The notes under the pieces are model-generated. The model saw nothing but the letters and a program-made list of their open reading frames with translations. It had not been told where the DNA came from and made no database searches. Source: CAZAKZ01 sp964485695 (GTDB lineage Bacteria; Planctomycetota; JAFGQW01). Taken from it: a stretch of 25,861 nucleotides of DNA. Shown piece after piece: positions 1 to 9,100 of the stretch. Made by a program: the position numbers and the translations under genes. Numbering within the stretch: position 1 is the stretch's first letter; each line of letters begins with the position of its first letter. The DNA is taken from NCBI GenBank assembly GCA_964485695.1, contig CAZAKZ010000080.1, positions 1-25,861 of the forward strand. The letters are read 5' to 3'.

Positions 1-168
1 AGGGAAAAAAGATGCTTTTTTTCGACTGTTCCACACGGCGATCCGCAGCCATCGCGGTGCCGCTTCGGCCGGATAGACAGTGAATGCAAATCGTGTTAGA
101 CTCGGTGGAGTCCGAGATAGATTTCAGACTGCAATACTCATTGAAATGACCGACCCCGGAGGTGAACC

Positions 169-1149
169 ATGCAACTCAGATCCACCCTCATGATTCTCAT
201 CCTGCTTGGAACTTCCCTGTCCGCCCAGGTCTTCGTGGAACCGTTCAACTATCCCAACGGGCCCAACATCCCGGGATGGACCACGGTGAACGGCAGCTGG
301 GCCATCAACAACGGCCGCCTCTACGCGACAGGAAGCGGCTGGAGATACATCAACCGGACCGGCTTGACGGCCAAGGACTGCGTCATGGACGCCGAGTTCT
401 TCCTGATCACCTCGGCGCTCCAGTTCGGAGGGCTCACCGCCCGGCATCCTGGAGGAAGCAGCACGACCAACCTGGTCATGTGCAAGATACAGAACAACAG
501 TTCGCCGGGACCGGCAACCGCCTTCAACCGCTGTTATATCTACGAGCGGCCGGGGGCATCCGTGTACAAGGACGTCCCGATTCCCCGGCCCACTTCCGTA
601 TTCTGCCGCATGATCATCCTGGATAAGAATGCCTGGATGCTGGTCGACGCCGACAAGAATGGCATTTTTGAAATGGTCGTGGGACCGAAAGTACTCACCT
701 CGGTATTCACCTCCGGACTCGCCGGCATGAACTCGTACGGGCCCTGCGAGATGGACAACTTCAAGTTCTACAATGCCGTGATCATCAATGACTCTGGCAA
801 TCCCACGCCCCGGCCCGGTGTCGCCCTGCAGTTCAATCTGCGCGGCAAGCCATCCCACAGCTACCAGGCCGCAAGTTCCCTCGGTCGCACCGGCATTCCG
901 ATCGGCAGCGGTAGGATTATCCCACTCGCTGCAGATCCGCTCTTCTTCCTCTCCGCGAGCGGCGCCGCGCCCGCCATGTTTGCCAACTACAGCTATAGTC
1001 TGGATCCCGGCGGGAACGGTTTCGTCAGGATCGCCCTACCGAAATTACCGGCTCTCGTCGGCATCACCTTCTTCACGGCGTTCGTCACCTTCGACACCAG
1101 CGGGATAAACGGGATCAGCAACGATCATCAGGTGACGATCGTCAGTTAG
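169..1149 (+). CDS. Secreted protein with jelly-roll-like domain and shared C-terminal module
   Basis: 326 residues. The ATG follows a GGAGGTG Shine-Dalgarno sequence at about 160. Residues 1-20 form a Sec signal peptide (hydrophobic ILILLG stretch, cleavage near SLSA-Q), so the protein is probably exported. Residues 21-205 start with FVEPFNYPNG and are rich in aromatic residues and beta-strand patterns, resembling concanavalin/LamG-like sandwiches in which an object is described as wrapped fabric around a weighed core; no catalytic pair is visible, so a binding or structural role is the guess. Residues from about 215 to the end form a beta-rich module (SYQAAS, LDPGGNGFVRI, LVGITFFTAFV) that also ends three other exported proteins in this window. 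I do not recognise a specific family. It converges on the lipoprotein gene at 1289-1789. Gene call secure, function unknown. Confidence 0.85.
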   Translation: MQLRSTLMILILLGTSLSAQVFVEPFNYPNGPNIPGWTTVNGSWAINNGRLYATGSGWRYINRTGLTAKDCVMDAEFFLITSALQFGGLTARHPGGSSTTNLVMCKIQNNSSPGPATAFNRCYIYERPGASVYKDVPIPRPTSVFCRMIILDKNAWMLVDADKNGIFEMVVGPKVLTSVFTSGLAGMNSYGPCEMDNFKFYNAVIINDSGNPTPRPGVALQFNLRGKPSHSYQAASSLGRTGIPIGSGRIIPLAADPLFFLSASGAAPAMFANYSYSLDPGGNGFVRIALPKLPALVGITFFTAFVTFDTSGINGISNDHQVTIVS

Positions 1150-1180
1150 CCGCCTGTGGATGGACTGACGGGAGGTCAAT

Positions 1181-1278
1181 CTCACGGCCGTTTTTTAGCT
1201 CAGATCGAGCTACTTTCCGGCCGTGAGGTATCTGACAGCTGTTTTTTGGCCCGATGCAGGCCAAAAATCCTTCGTGAG
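1181..1278. repeat. Two tandem 47-bp structured repeats between convergent genes
   Basis: Copies lie at 1181-1227 and 1232-1278, separated by 4 bp. By hand count 27 of 47 positions match. Both start CT-AC-GC-G, carry TTTTTT at the same offset and end in GTGAG. The first copy has a perfect 10-bp outer stem (CTCACGGCCG with CGGCCGTGAG) and an inner AGCTC/GAGCT stem. In the second copy the inner stem is TTTTTGGCC (1243-1251) pairing with GGCCAAAAA (1259-1267). The inner AGCT/AGCT to GGCC/GGCC change keeps pairing. They may end transcription of the two flanking genes, but the U-run is on the 5' side of the stem, which is not the classical terminator layout. Confidence 0.55.
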
Positions 1279-1288
1279 CCAGAGCGAG

Positions 1289-1789
1289 TTACTTCCTCAA
1301 GAGCTCATGAAGCTCCTTCAGACTCATGTCCATTCGCTTCAGGTGCTCGAGGAGATGTCTGAAGGTCTCGTGGCCGTCGGGGGCATGTCCGGGACCCGCG
1401 CCCGGGCGGCCGCCGCGGGGCGGACGGGCACCGAGGTGCTTCACGGCTCCCCCCAGCTTCTTGATCGCCCCCCCGGTCTGCTTGAAGTAGACGGTGAATT
1501 TCTTCTCGACCTGTCCGAGACGGCACGCGGTCTTGTGTGTATGTTCCTGGACGTGCTTCAGCTCGCGGCCGAAGGCGTGCTCGTGTTCCTTCATGTGGCG
1601 TTTCAGGTGGTCGATTTGCTCCTCAAGACGATGCAGTTGCTCCTTGCAGCCGCCTTCCTCGCAGAGACCGTGGCCCGCATCGGGGCCGCGGTCGTGATCC
1701 CTGCAGGGACCGCATTTTCCTCCCCGGACCACGTGGACGCACCCGACGAGAGTCAGGGCCAGTACGATGCCGATTGCGGAACGTATCAT
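1289..1789 (-). CDS. Small putative lipoprotein with charged coiled-coil
   Basis: 166 residues from the ATG at 1789, chosen because GGAGGTG lies 6 nt upstream; the frame is open 11 codons further but those starts have no ribosome site. The N-terminus is a lipoprotein signal (hydrophobic IGIVLALTLVGC, lipobox LVGC), so the mature protein should be lipidated at the Cys. A Cys/Gly/His/Asp-rich segment follows, then long charged helices (EEQIDHLKRHMKEHEH; HLLEHLKRMD) predicted as coiled coil, split by a Gly/Pro/Arg-rich linker around residues 110-130. Many histidines could bind metal, but no motif is definite. It resembles small envelope coiled-coil lipoproteins in general form only; no family recognised. 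It is transcribed divergently from the alcohol dehydrogenase at 1949. Confidence 0.75.
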   Translation of the reverse strand: MIRSAIGIVLALTLVGCVHVVRGGKCGPCRDHDRGPDAGHGLCEEGGCKEQLHRLEEQIDHLKRHMKEHEHAFGRELKHVQEHTHKTACRLGQVEKKFTVYFKQTGGAIKKLGGAVKHLGARPPRGGRPGAGPGHAPDGHETFRHLLEHLKRMDMSLKELHELLRK

Positions 1790-1856
1790 GTTGTTCACCT
1801 CCATTGGCTGTTTCGTCCTCAATCACTCCGGGTCTGAATCAGAATCTGGTGGACCC

Positions 1857-1898
1857 CCACTGTATCCTCCGTGCGCGGTGGAGACAACCGTACAGTGG
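1857..1898 (+). promoter_or_regulatory. Nested hairpin in the leader of the alcohol dehydrogenase gene
   Basis: CCACTGTA (1857-1864) pairs perfectly with TACAGTGG (1891-1898). Inside, TCC-T-CCG (1865-1871) pairs with CGG-T-GGA (1876-1882) around a TGCG loop, with one T-T mismatch. It lies 50 nt upstream of the ATG at 1949, in the divergent intergenic region. It could be an operator on DNA or a leader RNA structure; the sequence does not decide. Confidence 0.4.
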
Positions 1899-1948
1899 AT
1901 TTCATCCTCAGGCCCCGGTATCATTGAGTCCCGGCAAGGAGGCGAATA

Positions 1949-2953
1949 ATGCAAATTCACGCCATGGCCGCCAGAGAGACCGGCGCGGCCCTCGAGTCCT
2001 GGACCTACGACGCCGCCACCCCCGGTCCCTGGGACTGCCTGATCCGGGTCCTGGCCTGCGGCATCTGCCACAGCGACATCCACATGGTGGACGACGACTG
2101 GAGTATCTCCAGCTATCCTCTCGTCCCGGGCCACGAGGTGGTAGGAGAGGTCCTCGAGGTCGGATCCCACGTCACACACCTGAAGCCGGGGGACCGCATC
2201 GGAGTGGGCTGGCAGCGATCTTCTTGCATGGTCTGTGGCGACTGCTTCGATGGAAACGAGAACCTGTGCAACGAGAGCTCCGGCGTCATCGTCGGAAGCC
2301 ACGGCGGCTTCGCCGATCACCTCGTGATGGACAGCCGGTTCTGCTTCCACCTGCCGAAAGGCATCGCCACTGACGTCGCCGGTCCCCTCATGTGCGGGGG
2401 CATCACGGTCTATTCCGCCCTGCGATGCGCGGGTCTCTCCTCGGGCCTGGACGTCGGCGTCATCGGTGTGGGGGGACTGGGACACATGGCCGTCCAGTTC
2501 GCGGCACGCCTGGGAAACTGCGTGACGGTGTTCACCACCAGCGACGACAAGGCCCGGTTCGCCGCCGAACTGGGTGCCCACGAGGCCGTGGTCCTCCGGG
2601 ACGGCGTCGTGCCCGAAAGCCTGAGTCGGCCCCTCGATATCCTGATCAACACCGTGCCCCATCATCTGGACTGGAACGCCTACCTGAACCTCCTCGGCTC
2701 CGACGGCGTTCTGACCTTCGTGGGAGTGCCCGGCGGCCCGTTCACCATCGACCTGAACCGCCTCCTCTTCAAGCGCCGCAGCATCACGGCCAGCCCCATA
2801 GGCGGCCGGGCCATGATGAGGGACATGCTCGGGACGGCCGATCGCTTCGGCATCGCTCCCATCATCGAGAAGTTCGCCCTGGCGGACTGCAACGATGCCG
2901 TTTCAAGACTGCGGGAAAACCGGGTCCGGTACCGGGCCGTCCTGGTGCCGTGA
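1949..2953 (+). CDS. Zinc-dependent alcohol dehydrogenase, cinnamyl-alcohol/YahK-like
   Basis: 334 residues, a usual length for this medium-chain dehydrogenase family; the ATG is preceded by AAGGAGG. Catalytic zinc ligands are C40, H62-E63 (PGHEVVGE) and C149. Structural zinc ligands are C93, C96, C99 and C107. A Rossmann GVGGLG motif lies at 173-178, followed by TTSDDK, where the Ser/Lys pattern fits NADP(H) rather than NAD(H). The family interconverts aldehydes and primary alcohols in the cytoplasm. The pattern GICHSD plus CGDCFDGNENLC matches the CAD/YahK branch. The natural substrate cannot be inferred. It lies 151 bp upstream of the giant gene on the same strand, so co-transcription is possible but not shown. 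The gene ends in TGA, showing that UGA is an ordinary stop in this genome. Confidence 0.92.
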   Translation: MQIHAMAARETGAALESWTYDAATPGPWDCLIRVLACGICHSDIHMVDDDWSISSYPLVPGHEVVGEVLEVGSHVTHLKPGDRIGVGWQRSSCMVCGDCFDGNENLCNESSGVIVGSHGGFADHLVMDSRFCFHLPKGIATDVAGPLMCGGITVYSALRCAGLSSGLDVGVIGVGGLGHMAVQFAARLGNCVTVFTTSDDKARFAAELGAHEAVVLRDGVVPESLSRPLDILINTVPHHLDWNAYLNLLGSDGVLTFVGVPGGPFTIDLNRLLFKRRSITASPIGGRAMMRDMLGTADRFGIAPIIEKFALADCNDAVSRLRENRVRYRAVLVP

Positions 2954-3104
2954 ATCCCGATCTCGTGCAGGAAAACCGCACTTCTTCCGATATTCCTACC
3001 TACCGGCCTGATTTCTGACTACTATTTCCATCCATGCCCTCCTGGGGGGCTCCGGTACTGGTTTCGATGTTGGACAACGGGCTGCTTTCGACAGCCCTTC
3101 AATC

Positions 3105-6100
3105 ATGCATGGTGTCGCGAATCCAATGAATCCTAATTCTGAATCCTCGCGGATAATCCGGAAAGTCCGGACGCGGGCGGAGCGTCGTGCCTTCCTCCAG
3201 GAAGGCTGGGTGATTGCGAATCACATCCTGGTCTCGTTTCACGTGGCCTTCATCTCCTCGGTGCTGGCCCTTGGGTCGGAGTCCCTTTTCAAGGCGGCGG
3301 TGCTCCAGTTCATCTTCGTGAGCCCGGAGACCCTGGTGTCCGCGGTGTTCATGTACATCAGCTTCCACACCGCCATCGCCATCCATGAGATCGGGCACTT
3401 CCTGTCGGCGGCCCGCCTCAACGCCCTGAACCCGGCCGTCCTCGAGGAGGTGAGGCCCCGCCTTGAAAAGCCCGGTCTGGGTCGCATGGTATTCTATGCG
3501 GGCCTGTTCCTCCGGGCCCCCTACGGCAAGGCGCGGGGCATCAAGCGCGAGGGTTTGAACTTCTACCCGGACGCGCCCTACAACCTGGCCGTGGCCGCGG
3601 CGGGTCCCCGGGCGAGCCGAAACCTCGCCTTCATTGCCCTGCCGCCCGCCGTCCTCCTCCTGGCCGTGGGCCTGGCCTTCGGGAACGATCCGGCCGTCTA
3701 CGTGGGGCGGCTCCTGCTGGGCATCGGCGTGGTCGCTCTCCTCGATTTCCTCATGGCCGATCCGGGCAAGTACAAAGAATTCAATGAACGGGAAAAGACG
3801 GCCGAGAAAAAAGCGGCCTCCGTGGAAAGCCTGTCCGGCTGGCTCGAGAAAGCGCCCACGGTCATGCGCAAGATGCTCGCCGGTCGGATCCAGGAGGTCA
3901 CCCACCCCCGTCTGGGCCCGGTCACGGCCCCCTGGCAGTTCCGCAACTGCGGCATGGGCGGACGCCACACCGAAAAGGAATATCCCGAATCCAACATCAG
4001 CATGCAGGAGGCCATGTTCCTGATCCTCGGCGCCCGGGACTACCAGGAAGGCCAGGAGATGACGGTGCGGCTCCAGACCCGGCTCAAGGAGATCATCGAG
4101 AAGGAAGAGGGGTGCCGGGTCATGGGCATCGGCCTGGAAGGCGGCCTGGCGCCTTTCATCGAGAAGGGCGACTATCCCATGCCCGAGGTCCGCCTCTGGG
4201 ACATGATGAAGCAGACCATCGAGGAGTGCGGATTCACGCCAGGCGTGGACGTGGCCATCGCCCTGGACCCGGCGTTGAGCGAGCTGGAGATCGCATACCG
4301 CAAGGAGTTCAACATGCCCGACAGCGTCGGCATGTACCTCTTCTGGCGGGACAAGGCCAAGAAGGTCCTGGACCGGGACAGCGTCCTGGAAATCTACCAG
4401 ACCGCGATCCGGGATTACGAGATTCCCATCCTCTCCGTCGAGGACGGTTTTTCCGAGGACGATCACGAAGGGTGGAAGAAGATCCTCGACGCGCTGGGCG
4501 ACAGGATCTTCGTCATCGGTGACGACCTGGTCACCACCAACGACCGCACCATCGAGATCGCCGCCGCCGGGGGGATGATGAACTCGGCGCTGATCAAGGC
4601 CAACCAGATCGGCTCCCTGTATGAAACCCTCCTCGCCATGCTGGTGGCGCTGGGAAAGGGCCAGGAGCTGGTCGTCTCCCACCGGTCCAAGAGCCCCAAC
4701 GACGACATGGAGGCTCACATCGCGCTGGCCGCCAACGCCCTGGGACTCAAGGCCGGCGGCGGCGCGAACACCGAGCGCCTCGTCAAGTACCAGTCCGTGG
4801 CCGAGCTGATGGGGAAGGGCGCGGAGGACGAGACCCCGCATGCCCTCCACGAAGATCAGAAGGCCATCATCCAGAAGATATTCGCGTACGAGGAATCCAC
4901 CAACGCGGGCGTCCCCACCGTGGGCGTCACTGTGGATTTCCTCCTCCCGGAATCGGGCGTCGTGCTCAAGTTCCGGGGTGCCACACCGCTCGGAACCTCC
5001 GCCGGCACGGGCGAGGCCATCCACCTCGTCGACGCCCTCATCGAGGCCGCCGAGCACCGGGAGGTGATCGAACGCAACGCCGCCTTCTTCACCGAGAAGG
5101 AGCCTGGGGTGTTCGCATTCAAGAAGGATGCCGGCGAGGATCGCATCAAGGAAAAGGGGGACGAGGCGCTTTCCGCCCTGTTCGCCCGGGCACAGCGGTA
5201 TCAGGGCAAGGGTTGCTTGAACGCCGTGGAGAACGTCCTGGAGATCATCGCGCCCGCCTTCGAGGGGCGGAACGCCGCCACCCTCACGCTGAAGGACATC
5301 GACCATTCGCTCCTCGACCTGGAGATGCGCGTGGCGAAGCGCCGGGGCAAGCTCTCCGACGGGGCTTCTTCCGAGGAGTTGGTCCACGTGATGCAGCGCA
5401 AGCAAAACCTCGGCATGAACGCCATGCTCTCGGTTTCGCTGGCGCTGGCGAGGGGCGTGGCCCACATGAAGGGGAAGGAGCTCTTCGAGCTGCTCCGCGA
5501 GGAGATGCTCTCCATCATCAGCAGCCTGACCGAATCCGTCGGCGTGGATATTCCCGGCAGCCGATTTTCGGACTACGTGACCGCCCTCCGCGAGGCGAAC
5601 AAGATCCTCGAGGCCGAGGACAAGCCCTTGTACGAATCCCTGAGGAAGATCACCGGTGTCTACACGGGGAAGGCGGAGGCCGTCGTGGTCGAGGCGCCCG
5701 CCGAGAAACAGGCCGTGTCCCCACCGATGTTTCCGCCCGAACCGGGGCCGGTGGAGTCGCGACCGCCGGCCGCCTGCGCCGAGGTCCTGGAAGCGATCCT
5801 GTCGAAGCTGGGACCGGCCTTCGAGGACAACGTGCATCACGGCCTCTGCCACGTCAGAGACCTTCTGGACAGGGCCGCGCTCCTGGCCGGCAGACTCGGC
5901 GTGGAGAATCGCATCGACTGGCGGATCCTCACCGCCGCCATCTGCTTCCACGACGTGGCCAGCGAGAGCGAATCCCACGGCGAGGAGGGTGCCGCGCGCG
6001 CCCGGAAGGTGCTCGCGGAAGTGGAGGCCGTTCCGGCCGGGGACATCGGCCGGGTGGAGGAGGCAATACGCCTTCACGAAGATCGCACCGAGGAGGGTGC

Positions 6101-9100
6101 CGCCGCAAGGAAGGCCGCGGGCCTCGAGGCGCAGCTGCTCTACGACGTGGATCAGCTGGAAGCGTTCGGCGTCAAGGGCATCTACCGCTACGTGGCCGTT
6201 TACACCGACCGGGGAACGGCCCTGGAGAAGATCCTCCCCAACGCCGAGGCCCGGTTCCGGAGCCTCACCTTCGAGGAATCGCGAGCCCTTGCCGCCGACG
6301 ACTACGCATTCACCCGGTCCTTTTTCGAGAAGCGCCTCCTGGAATCTCACGGCGAGGACAGCCTTCTCGGAGCGCGCGGCGTCTCGGAGTGGATCCGTCG
6401 CCACCACGGATCCCACCCCGCGAAAATATCGAAGGAAGCCCTGGAGGCCCTGGCAAACGAGGAGGACGGCGAAGACCTCCGCTATTCCCATGCCTTCTTC
6501 ACTGCTTTGGAGACCGCATACGAGGAAGCCGCCCCGGCAGGGGAACCGACTCCGGTCGAGGAGGAAGCTCCGGCGTTTTCGCCGGGCGGCCCGGCCGAAT
6601 CATTCACCGAGGAGGAGCAGCAGGAGATCTACGCCCTGAACCAGGCTCTCTTCAAGGCCCTGGAGTTGGAGGACAACGCGGCCGAACGCACCGTGGCCCT
6701 ACGGCTCTACCTGAAAAAAAGGGGAGAGGCCGTGCTGAGTTCCGGTCGCTACGGTTTCGTCAACAACTGCATCTACCGGAGCGCGGGGTGGTTGATCCTG
6801 CCCTACCTGGTAGGCAACACGGTCATCATTCACGGGGTCTCGGAGGGGAAGACCGAGACACTGGCCAGCAAGCAGTTTCCGCCGGGAACCATCTTCACCC
6901 ACCGGCTTCTCGAATCCATGGCCGGTTTCACCGGGGAGCCCATGGACCTGGAAAAGGAGATCTTCGATTTCGACGTGGACGCGGCTGAACCGATCCGGAT
7001 CTCCAGGATCCGGGACATGGCGGCCGAACTGAAGAAGATCAATGAAAGCACGAACCGCAACCAGGTCGTGCACGCCTTGCGGTGCATGGTGGCGAAGCTC
7101 AACAGCCTCTCCTTCAAGGCGTTCCTCGGCGCCAAGAACATGCAGCCGGAGGTTGCGAACCTCCTCAAGGAGCTGGTCCGGTTCCTGAACAATCCCTTCT
7201 CGCGCCGGGTCCCCCTCCTGGCGCGCAACCTCGTGAGAAACATCGCCGGCCTCGTGGTGAAGCCGCACCTCATCGATCGCCTCTGGAACGACACAATCGA
7301 TCTGGCGGAGGTCCATATCCGTGGAAGCGACATCGTCAACGAGCTGAGAAGGAGCACGCACCATGCCCTCGGCAAGCGTACCCTTCAGCTGGCAACCGCC
7401 TATCTCGAATTCCTCGAGTCCGGAGCCGTGAAGGCACTGGCCGGCCTCGGGTACTCGACACCGGGTGCGGCGGACGTGGAAGCGAAAAATCGGAAGACGC
7501 CCGTGGAGATCGTCCGGCGCATCGTGGAAGACCTCGAGAAGTTCCTGGGCGCGTCCGAAATCGTGGAGCGCATCCGTGACTGGCAGGAAGACTACCGCAC
7601 CGCCCTCACCCAGTGCGATTTCGGCAAGAGCCTGTCGGATGAGGTGGAAGAGGTGGTGAACAACGGGATCCGTGAGAAGAACCGCTGGACCTACCTCCAC
7701 CATCTCCGCATTCTCAAGAAGAAGGTCGTGGACTTCTCCCGGTTTTCCGACATCGGCGACGACTGCAACCGGCAGCTGGACGAGCTCCTGGACCTGAAGC
7801 CGGACGACCCCGGCTTCGACACCGAGGGAGCCGAACGAACGGTGACGGAGAGCCTCGAAGCCTTCACAGCCAGGATCCGGACGGCCTACCAGGACGATCT
7901 CTTTGCCTCCCTGGACGAAGTGGTCGAGGCCTACGGCAGCGGGGATTTCCAGGGGACTTTCACCCGGATCCACGATCTCCGCAATACCCTGGTGAGCACC
8001 ATCCGTAGCGGCGGATTCAGCGAGCAGCGACACCTGCTCTACCAGCTGGACTGCCTGCTGGAGGAGATGGGCTTCCTCGCCCTCCGGCACGTCTCTTCCA
8101 TCTATGAAACCGGGGGCGTCAATGTCGAAGAGAGCCTCCACCTCATCCGGACGTGTATCCTGAACCTGAAGAACGACGGCATATTCTCGCGGGAGCTGAC
8201 GGACTTCGCCTCGATGCTGGGGAGCGGGTCCAGGACCTACGCCGAAGCCCTGAACCTGCTGGACAGTATCCAGCGGACCTACCACAAGATCCTCCAGCGC
8301 GTGACCGCCCCCTTCGAGACACTGCGGGAACGGCTGGACCTCGAGGAAGACGAGCTCCAGACGGTCCTGGGCGCCCTGCAGCGGGGGCTCTACGACCTCA
8401 ACAGCATGGTGAACTTCTGCGAACTGGCCCGAGCGCACGTCCGGGATACAGTGCAGGACCTGTCCAGCCGTATCGATGGTGGGGCCGACGACGCCGAGGC
8501 GGGGGATAAAGCCTTCGACATCCTTCACCTTTCCCACCGGGACGAGATCGGGAAACGCCTGACGGACGAGGACGACAATCTTAGGGAGCGCTACGGAGGC
8601 AAGGGGAGCGGCCTGCTCTATATCAGCCACCTGGAGCTGCCCTCCAGGGACGGTTTCATCCTGCCCACGACCCTGCCGAAATCCGGCCTTCACAAGAGCG
8701 ACCGGCCTCGCCTGGTGCGTGAGATCACCGACCACCTCCGCATCCTCGAGGATGGCGGGGATAAGAGGTTCGGGGATACCGAGCGGCCGATGTTGCTTGC
8801 GGTGCGGGGCGGCTCGGTGTTCTCCATGCCCGGAATCCTCTCCACCGTCGTCTTCGTGGGCATGAACGACGCCATTGCGAAGGCCCTTGCCGGGGATGAT
8901 CCCTGGAACGCGTACGACTCCTACCGGCGATTCCTCGCCTCGTATGCCCAGACGGTGTGGGGAGTGGACCTAGAGGCCTTCGACCTGGTGGAAGAGACCA
9001 AACGCCGCTACGGCGTCAAGGCCAAGGACGACCTCCCCTGGGAGGGGATGAAGGAGGTGGTGGAATCGTCCAAGACCATTCTCCGCCAGAAAGGTTTCGG

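Noticed and set aside
1..168. CRISPR array, tRNA or rRNA anywhere in the window
   Set aside because: No regularly spaced identical repeats, cloverleaf or ribosomal RNA signature was seen on either strand; the leading 168 bases hold only a short AAAAAAG/CTTTTTT hairpin.
1823..2665. 280-codon minus-strand frame over the alcohol dehydrogenase
   Set aside because: Antisense shadow; the plus strand encodes a textbook zinc dehydrogenase.
3099..6491. 1130-codon open frame on the minus strand inside the giant gene
   Set aside because: It is the antisense shadow of a GC-rich coding region; the protein is Gly/His/Val/Leu-rich without domains, while the plus strand gives clear enolase and protease motifs.
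5213..6988. 591-codon plus-strand frame overlapping the giant gene in another frame
   Set aside because: Arg/Gly/Pro-rich out-of-frame translation of GC-rich codons; no motif.
6699..8735. 678-codon minus-strand open frame
   Set aside because: Antisense shadow of the helical part of the giant protein; no recognisable domain and no ribosome site.
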